The translations under genes were made by a program, and so were the position numbers. A stretch of 39,641 nt of DNA from Chloroflexota bacterium (GTDB taxonomy: Bacteria; Chloroflexota; Limnocylindria; Limnocylindrales; CSP1-4): NCBI GenBank assembly GCA_003169655.1, contig PNAZ01000126.1, positions 1 through 39,641 of the forward strand, given 5' to 3'. Positions 17,442 through 25,938 of the stretch are shown piece by piece (the first letter of the stretch is position 1; each line of letters opens with the position of its first letter). Under the pieces are notes generated by a model that saw only the letters and a program-made list of their open reading frames with translations, did no database searches and had not been told where the DNA came from.

Positions 17442-19771
17442 GGCGCTGGAGTAAGGGATCGCAGCAACGGCTCGGTCACCCAGGGTGACGGCGGGCCGAA
17501 CAGGTGGCGAAGCAGGAAGTATTCGGGCAGCGGATGGTCGTCGGTGACCATCGGGCCGTCCCCAGCGAACTTCTTCACCTGGTCACCCTGGAGCCAGATG
17601 AGCTGCGGGATCTCGGCCGCCCAGCCGGGCGCGTCGTGGGTTGGCGAGTCCAGTGCCGACGACAGGTCGGCGACGATCCCGGGCCGGGCCAGGACGGTCT
17701 GGATCGCCGCCGGGTCGAAGCTGATCGGATCGTTCGAGCCGAGCATGTACAGCCCGTTGCCACCGGGGCCGAAGGCAATGATCACGTGGGCGAAGACCGA
17801 GGCGTACGTCCGGACGTGATCCTTGAACTCGTCGAGGGTCTGGCCGTAGGGGATCCACTGCATCATCACCCCGCCCGGATTGAGCCGGGCCCGCGCGGCC
17901 TGGTAGAACTCGAGCGAGGAGATGACCGACACGCCGGCCGTCTCGATCGGCGGCGGCGGGTCGACCACGATGATGTCGTAGTGGTCGGTCGTCAGCTCGA
18001 CGTGGTTGCGGCCGTCGGCGATCACGATGTTGCCCTTCGGGTTGGCCAGCACCTCGGGCGCATCGGGATAGAAGACGCCGAACATCCCAGGCACCGACGG
18101 CACGAGCTCGACGGCCGTCGCGGTCAGCCCGGCATTGAGTGCCGCCCGCCAGGCCGAGCCCATCCCGAAGGCGACGGTCAGGTCGACCGTTGAGTTCGGG
18201 CGCAGGATCAGGGGCAGGATCGGCATCAGCTTCACGTCCACGGTCAGGACGGTCATTGAGGTCCCGGTCACCCACAGCTGCTGGTAGCCTTGGAGCGACC
18301 CGGCCTGGACCGAGGCGATGTCGTCCTCAGCCGACTTCACGACCGTCCCGTGGGCGCCCAGGATTCGAGCCACGCTCGGGTCGACGAAGACACCCCCGGC
18401 TGCGAGCGAGATCACGATCGCCAGGGCGACAGCCGCACTGGCGCCGCCGGTCACCGCCCGCGGCAGGCGATCCTCGATCCGCGCTCCGAAGGCCAGCGCG
18501 ATGCCCATCCCGGCATTGATCAGGGCGATCAGGCCCAGCGCGGCCGGCGAGCCGACCAGCGGGATGACCACGAACGGGATCAGGAACGTGCCGCTGATCG
18601 CGCCGAGCGTGTTGGCCGACAGGAGGAGGCCTGCATTGCTCCCGACGTGTCCGTCGGGGTCGGCGATCAGGGCTGATGCGGCGGGAAAGGTCAGGCCCAT
18701 CACGAAGGTTGCCGGCAGGACGACGAGGACCACCGGCAGCGCGAAGTCGGTGAACAGGCTGCTGAAGTTGGTCGTCAGGTTCAGGACGCCCGTCACCCCG
18801 CGGCCAATGGCGGCGGCCATTCCGAGCAGGACCAGGAGCGCGATCACGACCTGTCCGAGAGCCAGCAGGTTGATTGTCTTGATCCGGGTCCGGAAGACGT
18901 TGAAGACGACGGCTCCAAGGGCCAGGCCGATCAGGAAGATGGTCAGGATCGTGGTGAAGACGTACGTCGAATCGCCGGTCCCCGAGGCCAGCAGGCGGGT
19001 CCACAGGACCTGGTAGCCGAGCGAGGTCAGCCCGGAGACGTAGGCGACGATCAGGGCCAGCCGGACCCGCGGCCGCGGGCCAGCCGAAATCGCCCCGGCG
19101 CCTGCTGCAATCCGCACGTCGGCCGGGTCGAGCGTGGCGGCGGATTCGTTTGGCCCGCGGCGAAAATCGAGGAGGAGGGCCGACAACCCGGCGATCGCCG
19201 AGCACGTCGCGCCGACGAGCAGCGTCCCCGTCAGGCCGAGGAGCTCGATCAGGACGAAACCGGCGGCAATCGTCCCCAGGATGGCACCGATCGTGTTTGC
19301 TGCGTAGAGCCGCCCGAACGACGTGCTGAGGCTGGCCGGGTCGCGAGACAGATGACGGGTGAGGGTTGGCAGCGTCGCGCCCATCAGGATCGTGGCCGGA
19401 CCCAGCGCGATCAGCGACAGCCCGAAGCGAATCAGGGCGAGCACCGTTGGACTGCCCTCAAGGCTGTCGAAGGCACCCCGATAGACGTCGTGCAGCAGCC
19501 GGAAGGTGATTGGGGTGAGCAGCACGACAACGACCAGGATCAGCTCGAGCAGGCCGTACATCCGCAGGGCGCGCCGTGCCCGGTCGGCGATCCGGCCGCC
19601 GATCACGCTGCCAATCGCGATCCCCCCGAAGAAGCCGGTCAGGATGGCCGAGACCGCTTGGGTCGTGTTGCCGAAGACCAGCACCAGCTGGCGCGCCCAG
19701 ACGACTTCGTAGATGAGCCCGGCAGCGCCCGACAGGATGAAGATCGCGAGGACAGACCAACGTTGATTCAC
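17438..19771 (-). CDS. Fused MFS-like / spermidine synthase-like membrane protein
   Basis: N-terminal 'LSGAAGLIYEVVWARQLVLVFGNTTQAVSAILTGFFGGIAIGS'; C-terminal SpdSyn-like region 'VADG-RNHVELTTDHYDIIVVDPPPPIETAGVSVISSLEFYQAARARLNPGGVMMQWIP' (approximate quote; 'IADGRNHVEL' in the track). Confidence 0.85.
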   Translation of the reverse strand: MNQRWSVLAIFILSGAAGLIYEVVWARQLVLVFGNTTQAVSAILTGFFGGIAIGSVIGGRIADRARRALRMYGLLELILVVVVLLTPITFRLLHDVYRGAFDSLEGSPTVLALIRFGLSLIALGPATILMGATLPTLTRHLSRDPASLSTSFGRLYAANTIGAILGTIAAGFVLIELLGLTGTLLVGATCSAIAGLSALLLDFRRGPNESAATLDPADVRIAAGAGAISAGPRPRVRLALIVAYVSGLTSLGYQVLWTRLLASGTGDSTYVFTTILTIFLIGLALGAVVFNVFRTRIKTINLLALGQVVIALLVLLGMAAAIGRGVTGVLNLTTNFSSLFTDFALPVVLVVLPATFVMGLTFPAASALIADPDGHVGSNAGLLLSANTLGAISGTFLIPFVVIPLVGSPAALGLIALINAGMGIALAFGARIEDRLPRAVTGGASAAVALAIVISLAAGGVFVDPSVARILGAHGTVVKSAEDDIASVQAGSLQGYQQLWVTGTSMTVLTVDVKLMPILPLILRPNSTVDLTVAFGMGSAWRAALNAGLTATAVELVPSVPGMFGVFYPDAPEVLANPKGNIVIADGRNHVELTTDHYDIIVVDPPPPIETAGVSVISSLEFYQAARARLNPGGVMMQWIPYGQTLDEFKDHVRTYASVFAHVIIAFGPGGNGLYMLGSNDPISFDPAAIQTVLARPGIVADLSSALDSPTHDAPGWAAEIPQLIWLQGDQVKKFAGDGPMVTDDHPLPEYFLLRHLFGPPSPWVTEPLLRSLTPAP

Positions 19772-20823
19772 GTGGCGGCTCCATGGTGCAGCTCAGGCCA
19801 TGAGGTACGCGGGATGGACAGGGTCGTGGCGAGAATCGCGCCCACCCACAGGGGCAGGAAGACAATGACGCTCAAGGAGCCGGTTGCCGCCAGTACGAAG
19901 GTCCGCACAGGAGCGACGCTCGCCAGCGGTCGCAGCGCGAGGAGCAGGAGCACGGCCCCGTAGGCCATTGTGTACGGCGCGACGAGCAGGCCGGCACACA
20001 GGCAGGCGATGAATCCGGGCGTCTCGCCGCGACGCAAGGCGACGAGCGTCGCCACCACGGTCAGGCCCATCAGCGGCCAGGCGAGGACCGCCGGGAGCAT
20101 GGCCCCGAGGGCCAGGTTACCGGTCTGGTTGGTGCCCAGGTAATACGGATGAAGGAGGACCTGGATCCAGGCCCCGTAGGCCGGCGCCCCGAGCACGAGC
20201 AACCCAAGCAGCGTAAAGACCCCGGCCGAGCCGATCGTCGCCAACAGCGATCGACGCCGGTAGATGAGCATCCAGATCAGGATCGGGATCAGGGCCGGCT
20301 TGGGGACGGTCGCCAGGACCAGGCCAAGCGGCAGGCCTGATCGGTAGCCGTCGGGCAACCAGGCTACGGCCGCGACCGAGGCCGCGATCAGGATCGAGAC
20401 GTTGCCCAGCAGCAGGTCGTGGAGCGTGGGGACGAAGCCAACCACCGCGATCGCCACCAGGATTCGGTCGGGTTTCGACAGGCCGCTGACCTCTCGGACC
20501 AGCCCGGCGAGCAGGAGGGCCAACCGACCGACGAGCCAGCCGATCACGGCCAGCGTGTACGGCACGGTTACTGCGATCGGCAGGGTAAGCGCGGCCGCGA
20601 GCGGCGAGTAGAGGTAGCCGTGATCCTGGCCAAACGCGCCCGCCGCCAGGGCATGCGCGGCAGCCAGGTTCCGATCACCGTCGACCGACCAGACGATCGG
20701 TGCAATCAGGACTCCAACCCCTAGCCCGATTGCGGCATTCAGGGCGGCTAGAGCAAGGATCCAGGGGTTGATCAGAACAGCCGGCTTGGCTCCGCGGGCC
20801 GCGAGGTCGAGCTTGGCCGTCAC
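19768..20823 (-). CDS. GT87/DUF2029-like membrane glycosyltransferase
   Basis: 'DGDRNLAAAHALAAGAFGQDHGYLYSPLAAALTLPIAV'. GTG at 20823 gives a 4-nt overlap with the upstream gene; the track's longer N-terminus is antisense-type sequence. Confidence 0.7.
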   Translation of the reverse strand: MTAKLDLAARGAKPAVLINPWILALAALNAAIGLGVGVLIAPIVWSVDGDRNLAAAHALAAGAFGQDHGYLYSPLAAALTLPIAVTVPYTLAVIGWLVGRLALLLAGLVREVSGLSKPDRILVAIAVVGFVPTLHDLLLGNVSILIAASVAAVAWLPDGYRSGLPLGLVLATVPKPALIPILIWMLIYRRRSLLATIGSAGVFTLLGLLVLGAPAYGAWIQVLLHPYYLGTNQTGNLALGAMLPAVLAWPLMGLTVVATLVALRRGETPGFIACLCAGLLVAPYTMAYGAVLLLLALRPLASVAPVRTFVLAATGSLSVIVFLPLWVGAILATTLSIPRTSWPELHHGAAT

Positions 20824-21953
20824 GGCACCCACCGGCCGGCGAACGCGGCGACACTGAAGCAGAACAGCAGGATCGCCGAAAGGGCCAGCCAGACCGGCCG
20901 AACGCGGGCGCCTCGCCGGCCGGCAATCAGCCAGGCATTGGGAAAGGCCAGCATCACGTAGCGCCCGATCGACTCGAGCGATCCGCTGGCGAAGGCCAGC
21001 CCAAGGTAGAGCACGGGCAGAATCGCATACGGCAGGCGCAGCCGATCGGCGCGCAGGTAGACGAGCAGGAACACCGCCGCCAGCAGGATGACCAGCTCGA
21101 TCGCGGTCACGGGCGAGAGCATCGCTCCCAATGTTTGGCCGGCGGCTGCCACGCCGGCTCCGGCCCGACCCCATGCCGCCTGGGCTGCCCCGTACGCGCC
21201 GGCCCCTCCGGCGAAGATCGAGATCCCGACGATGAACGCCCCTGCGGACGCCGGTCCAAGGAGCACCGGCCATTGACTGCTCCGGAGGCGGCGGCCGTCG
21301 CGCAGGAAGAGGACCAGCCAGACCGGCAGCGCCAGGATGGCGCCTTGCAGCCGGGTCAATGCGGCCAGGCCAACCAGGACGCCGGCCAGCAACCGTCGCT
21401 CTCGCTCAGCCGCTAGCAGGGCGCCGACCGACAGCACGAGGAAGAGACTCTCTGCGTAGGCCATCGAGAACACGAAGCTGAACGGGAAGAGGGCCATCAG
21501 GACGACGGCCCAGCGGGCACGGTCATCGCCGAGGACGATCGTGCCGAGCTGGAGCATCAGGACCAGCCCGACGACGAACAAGGCATTCGAGACCAGCACG
21601 GAGACCAGGGAATCGGCGCCCGGCCAGGGCAGTGCGAGGGCCTTGATGATGGCCGGAAAGAGGGGCAGGAACGCGTAGTCGTGATAGCCGCCCGTCAGCG
21701 CAGCAGTGTGGTAGCCATTGCGGGCAATCCCCAGGTACCACCAGCCGTCCCACGCCGTGAGGCTGCGCAGGATGGGCAGGTCCGAGCCGCTCGTGAGAGC
21801 CGGGTTTCGCAAGGCCGGTTGCTCGCCGACCCACGCCGCGAGCAGGACGATCAGGCGCGATCCGACAATTGCGGCGAGCAGCGGCCGATCCACGGCCAGG
21901 GCTCGGAATCGGGTGAGGCTTCCGGTGCGTGCAGTCACCATCTGGCGCAGCAT
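20820..21953 (-). CDS. PIG-V-like mannosyltransferase family membrane protein
   Basis: 'SLTAWDGWWYLGIARNGYHTAALTGGYHDYAFLPLFPAIIKALALP', 'LVLSVGALLAAERERRLLAGVLVGLAALTRLQGAILALP'. Confidence 0.8.
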   Translation of the reverse strand: MLRQMVTARTGSLTRFRALAVDRPLLAAIVGSRLIVLLAAWVGEQPALRNPALTSGSDLPILRSLTAWDGWWYLGIARNGYHTAALTGGYHDYAFLPLFPAIIKALALPWPGADSLVSVLVSNALFVVGLVLMLQLGTIVLGDDRARWAVVLMALFPFSFVFSMAYAESLFLVLSVGALLAAERERRLLAGVLVGLAALTRLQGAILALPVWLVLFLRDGRRLRSSQWPVLLGPASAGAFIVGISIFAGGAGAYGAAQAAWGRAGAGVAAAGQTLGAMLSPVTAIELVILLAAVFLLVYLRADRLRLPYAILPVLYLGLAFASGSLESIGRYVMLAFPNAWLIAGRRGARVRPVWLALSAILLFCFSVAAFAGRWVP

Positions 21954-22003
21954 CGCATGCCCCTAGTCCCGGACGCCACCACCCATGGGTACGCCCTGGC
22001 CCG

Positions 22004-22930
22004 TCAGCTCTCGGACCTGCCCACCTGCGCGCCGGTCAGGCCCAGCGCTCCAACCCAGACTGTGAGGAAGCTCCAGCCGTAGTCGGCGGGGATGCACAAT
22101 CCCGCACCGATCGGAACGAGCCAGGCTCGACCCGTGCGTCCGGCGATCAGGACGACCGCGATTCCAAGCGGCACCCGGGCGACGAACGGGATGGGCAGCT
22201 CCGCGATTGGCGACGAACCATAGTTGCGGGCGATCCAGCCAACCCAGTCAAACCAGGCGCCCGGACTGAGTGCAAATGACACTCCGAAGGCCAATGCCGT
22301 CGCCGCGACACCAACCAGCAACGCACGTCGGTTGCCGCGAGCGGCATGCCACAGGAGGGCGACTGCCGGTCCAACCTTGGACAGCGCCGCAATTGCGACT
22401 GCGCCCGGCTGACGGACGGTGGCTACCACGCCCGCCGTCATGAGCATCCCCACGTTGCCCAGCAGAATGATGCCCAACGGCGCGCTGATCGCGGGGATCC
22501 CGGTCGCGATCCCGACAAGCCCGATGACGATGATCGGGAGGGCCCAGGCGCGTGCTGCGTACCACAGGCAGCCGAAGAGGAAGGTGATCCAGGCGACGAG
22601 CACCAGCTCCAGCGGCAGGACGTGGAAGATCGCCCAGACCTGGGCGACCGGAGGCGGCCCCGCGTAGTTGTAGGCACCCGTCCAGCCGACGGCGTACAGG
22701 TTGTCCAGGCGTGCGGATGCCTGCCAGTAGAGCAGGGCGTCGAGCGGGACCCACGCCCGGCCGGTGGCTTCCGCGACGGCAATGATCGCGCCGACGACCA
22801 GCACCGGCAGCGGGCCCACCACGACTCGCGACCGTGGTGAGTCAGCTACTCGACTCAGAAAGCTCCCGAGCCGCGCGCCCAGCAGGTTCTGGAGCGAGGC
22901 ACGGGCGGGCGCAATTCCGGGCGAGGTCAT
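22004..22930 (-). CDS. GT87/DUF2029-like membrane protein
   Basis: 'RAWVPLDALLYWQASARLDNLYAVGWTGAYNYAGPPPVAQVWAIFHVLPLELVLVAW'; ATG at 22930 preferred. Confidence 0.7.
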   Translation of the reverse strand: MTSPGIAPARASLQNLLGARLGSFLSRVADSPRSRVVVGPLPVLVVGAIIAVAEATGRAWVPLDALLYWQASARLDNLYAVGWTGAYNYAGPPPVAQVWAIFHVLPLELVLVAWITFLFGCLWYAARAWALPIIVIGLVGIATGIPAISAPLGIILLGNVGMLMTAGVVATVRQPGAVAIAALSKVGPAVALLWHAARGNRRALLVGVAATALAFGVSFALSPGAWFDWVGWIARNYGSSPIAELPIPFVARVPLGIAVVLIAGRTGRAWLVPIGAGLCIPADYGWSFLTVWVGALGLTGAQVGRSES

Positions 22931-22936
22931 CAAGCC

Positions 22937-23773
22937 ATGGTACGAGCCGATCCTTCGCCGTCCATGGACCAATCGGCGGGCGCTACCGGCTTGACGGCAG
23001 GACCACCGCGGCCAGATGGTGGACCGGTTGTGACCCGCTCAGCCGTGCTTGCCTGGAGCGCCATTGCCGCCGCGATCGTGCTGGTCCTGATTGACCTGTT
23101 TGATCTGGTCATGAATGCGACCACCCTGCAGGGCCAGCTGGGCGTCGACTATCGCCTGTACATCGACAGCGCCACGCGCTGGTTGAGCGGTGGTCCGTAC
23201 TTCGAGCCGTATCAGCTGGCGGGTCCGTACCAGATCAGCGCCGGCGACATCCTCTATCCACCGGTCAGCCTGCTCCTGTTCGTGCCGTTCACCTTCCTGC
23301 CCGCGGTCCTGTGGTGGCTGCTCCCGGCGGCGGCGGTCGGCTGGAGCATCGCCCGTTTGCGTCCGAAGCCGCTGGTCTGGCCCCTGCTGGCCCTGTGCGC
23401 GGCGTGGCCACCAACCCTGGTCAAGATCGTGACCGGCAATCCCGTCATCTGGGCGGTGGCAGCGATGGCCCTCGGCGTCGTGTACGCCTGGCCCAGCGTC
23501 CTGGTCCTGATCAAGCCGAGCCTCTTCCCGTTCGCACTGTTCGGGATCCGCCGGAAGGCATGGTGGCTGGCCCTGGGTGTCTTCGTCCTGGTCAGCCTGC
23601 CGTTTGGCTCGCTGTGGATCGATTGGATCCACTCAGTCCTCAACTCGCAGGGTGGCGGGCTGGCCTATTCGAGTCTCGAGATCCCGATGCTTGCCTTTCC
23701 GATCATCGCCTGGCTGGGACGAACGAGGTCGGTACCATCGTCGGATCGTCGCCCCGACCGTGGTGGGGGATGA
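22937..23773 (+). CDS. GT87/DUF2029-like membrane protein (start uncertain; could be 22964 or about 23030)
   Basis: 'LGVDYRLYIDSATRWLSGGPYFEPYQLAGPYQISAGDILYPPVSLLLFVPFTFLPAVLWWLLPAA'. Confidence 0.75.
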   Translation: MVRADPSPSMDQSAGATGLTAGPPRPDGGPVVTRSAVLAWSAIAAAIVLVLIDLFDLVMNATTLQGQLGVDYRLYIDSATRWLSGGPYFEPYQLAGPYQISAGDILYPPVSLLLFVPFTFLPAVLWWLLPAAAVGWSIARLRPKPLVWPLLALCAAWPPTLVKIVTGNPVIWAVAAMALGVVYAWPSVLVLIKPSLFPFALFGIRRKAWWLALGVFVLVSLPFGSLWIDWIHSVLNSQGGGLAYSSLEIPMLAFPIIAWLGRTRSVPSSDRRPDRGGG

Positions 23774-23783
23774 TCCAGGCCGA

Positions 23784-24947
23784 ATGTTGAACGTGAAGAC
23801 CTTTGCGGTCGGCAGCGGGCCGAACCGCCTGCTCCGCTTCGGGCTGGGCGTCCTGGTCCTGGTCATGTGCCTGATCGCCCTGCGCAACCTGCTCCTCCAC
23901 TACCCGTGGGGCGTGGACGTGGTCATCCCGCTCAAGGCCGCCACGCGCTGGCTGGCCGGTGGCCAGCCCTACCTCGCCTCGAGCTTCCTGAACGGCCCGG
24001 GCTACGACCTGCCGTACCTCTATCCGCCGTTCGTGCTGCCGTTCGTCGCCCTGTTCACCAGCTTGCCCCAGACGCCGGTGATCGTCGGCTGGTTCGCGCT
24101 GAGCGTGGCCGCCACGCTCTTCGCCTGTCGCCGGCTGGCGATCCCCTGGCCGGTCATCCCCTTCCTGTTCGTCTGGCCGCCGTTCACCGAGGGCCTCCTG
24201 GGCGGCAATGTCCAGGTCGTCGTATTCGCCGCCTTCGTCGCCTTCCTGTGGCGGTCGCCGAGAGGCGGCGAGGCCCGGCCGAGCTTCCAGCCGCTCGAGC
24301 ACGACCCGGCCGGCGAGGACCGTCCCGGCCGGCGGGGTATGCTCCAGGACGGCGTCCTGGCGACCGCGGTCGGCGCGCTCAAGGCGTCGCAGGTCCAGCC
24401 CTGGCTGTACCTCCTGCGCCGGAACTGGCGGGCCGCGCTGGTCGGTGGCCTGGCCGTCGTCGCGCTCGCCGCCATTACCCTGCCGATCCTCGGTACGCAA
24501 GTCTGGCTCGACTGGCTGGCCCAGCTGGGCCGGGCCAATGACCCGAGCTGGATCCTGGCCGGCGCCGGGATTGCCCGGTCGATGCCCTGGTGGGTCGGCG
24601 ACCTCGTGGTCCTCGCCTCGATGGCCCTCGTCGCGATCGTGCCCAACCGCCATGCCGGGGCCTGGATCGGCCTGTTGGCGGTGATCGGCTCGCCCAGCCT
24701 GCGCGTCTTCGGCCTGCTCTTCGCCCTGCCGGCGATGCTCCTGATCCGGCGCGAGCTCGCCCTGATCGCCGCCCTCCTGATCGCGACCTATACGTTCGAG
24801 GGCTGGTGGCTGGCGATCGGCCTGATCACCGGGACGCTCCTCCTCGGCGGCCGCCTGCCCTGGCTCCTGGAGCCGCGCGTCGAGCCCGACGGGCTGCCGA
24901 CCGAGGCAGCCGGCACGCCGGCCGGGGGCCAGGTCGCGACCGCCTGA
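23784..24947 (+). CDS. GT87/DUF2029-like membrane protein
   Basis: 'VDVVIPLKAATRWLAGGQPYLASSFLNGPGYDLPYLYPPFVLPFVALFTSLPQTPVIVGWF'; ATG at 23784 preferred over the track start at 23577. Confidence 0.75.
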   Translation: MLNVKTFAVGSGPNRLLRFGLGVLVLVMCLIALRNLLLHYPWGVDVVIPLKAATRWLAGGQPYLASSFLNGPGYDLPYLYPPFVLPFVALFTSLPQTPVIVGWFALSVAATLFACRRLAIPWPVIPFLFVWPPFTEGLLGGNVQVVVFAAFVAFLWRSPRGGEARPSFQPLEHDPAGEDRPGRRGMLQDGVLATAVGALKASQVQPWLYLLRRNWRAALVGGLAVVALAAITLPILGTQVWLDWLAQLGRANDPSWILAGAGIARSMPWWVGDLVVLASMALVAIVPNRHAGAWIGLLAVIGSPSLRVFGLLFALPAMLLIRRELALIAALLIATYTFEGWWLAIGLITGTLLLGGRLPWLLEPRVEPDGLPTEAAGTPAGGQVATA

Positions 24948-24950
24948 GGG

Positions 24951-25817
24951 CTACGCCGCGATCCTGCCCAGGACCACGTCGGGCGAGGTCACGCCCGGCC
25001 GCCGCGCTGCGATCGGCCACAGGGCAGCCAGGATCGCGAACCCGGTCGGCCACAGGATCGGCAGGCCCAGGGTGGCCGCCACCGGGACCGTCCAGGCTCG
25101 ATCCGTCCGGCCACCCCAGGCGACGAGCAGGGCTGCCGCCGGCAGCCGCAGCCAGAGCGGGATCCCCAGCGAGAACTGGTCGAGCGGGGCGCCCGTCGCT
25201 GTCTTGAGGATGTCGTCGGTCAGCCAGGCCCGCCACAGGGACGAGTCGAAGACGAGCGAGATGGCGACCAGGGCAGCGGTCACGCCGAGGGCGATCGCCA
25301 GCTTGCCCCACTCGCGCCGGACGGCGAACCAGATCAGGCCAACGCCCGGCGTCACCTTGGTCAGGATCACGAACGCCCACGTCGCCGGCCAGCGGAAGCC
25401 GAGGACGATCGCCGCGGCGATCAGCAGGTGGACGTTGCCGTGGTACAGCTCGAGGGCCACCGGCGGGAAGGCGAGGACGACCAGGCTCGAGCGCCAGCCG
25501 AGCCAGATCAGGGTGGCAACCAGGACGTCCGACCACAGCCACAGGAAGCTGTACCAGGACAGGCTGGCGAACGGGGCGAAGAGGCGGACGATCACCGGCG
25601 TGTAGGTGAACGCGCCGAGCCCGCCGGCCGACTGGGTGTATGGTGCGGCCGGATTCAGGTGCCAGTAGGCGTAGGCGTCGAACCCGAACGTGCGGGTGAC
25701 GGGCGCGACGACCACGAACAGGTAGGCGGCGAACAACAGGCCGGCAATCACCAGCCCGTCGCGCACGGCTCGGCGCATGGCCGGCGAGCGCGAGATCGTC
25801 GGCACGGTGGCGTCCAC
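24951..25817 (-). CDS. GT87/DUF2029-like membrane protein
   Basis: 'FGFDAYAYWHLNPAAPYTQSAGGLGAFTYTPVIVRLFAPFASLSWYSFLWLW', 'ELYHGNVHLLIAAAIVLGFRWPATWAFVILTKVTPGVG'; GTG start. Confidence 0.78.
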   Translation of the reverse strand: MDATVPTISRSPAMRRAVRDGLVIAGLLFAAYLFVVVAPVTRTFGFDAYAYWHLNPAAPYTQSAGGLGAFTYTPVIVRLFAPFASLSWYSFLWLWSDVLVATLIWLGWRSSLVVLAFPPVALELYHGNVHLLIAAAIVLGFRWPATWAFVILTKVTPGVGLIWFAVRREWGKLAIALGVTAALVAISLVFDSSLWRAWLTDDILKTATGAPLDQFSLGIPLWLRLPAAALLVAWGGRTDRAWTVPVAATLGLPILWPTGFAILAALWPIAARRPGVTSPDVVLGRIAA

Positions 25818-25823
25818 CCACCG

Positions 25824-25829
25824 ATCGTA
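25824..25829 (-). promoter_or_regulatory. Putative -10 element TACGAT, 6 nt upstream of GTG 25817
   Basis: Minus strand TACGAT-cggtgg-GTG. Confidence 0.4.
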
Positions 25830-25925
25830 GTCCCTTCTTCGCCCCCACCAGACCGTACCGGAGTGCCGGGGCAGGACCTCCTGCGTAGGTCATTCGTACC
25901 GGTCGAAAGAGCCATGACCCGGTGC

Positions 25926-25931
25926 TACGGT
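25926..25931 (+). promoter_or_regulatory. Putative -10 element TACGGT inside an inverted repeat, 7 nt upstream of ATG 25939
   Basis: CCGGTGC-TACGGT-GCACCGG (25919-25938) immediately before the ATG. Confidence 0.4.
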
Positions 25932-25938
25932 GCACCGG

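Noticed and set aside
16668-17819. 383-aa plus-strand ORF
   Set aside because: Antisense to the GT2 and the fusion gene; shadow ORF.
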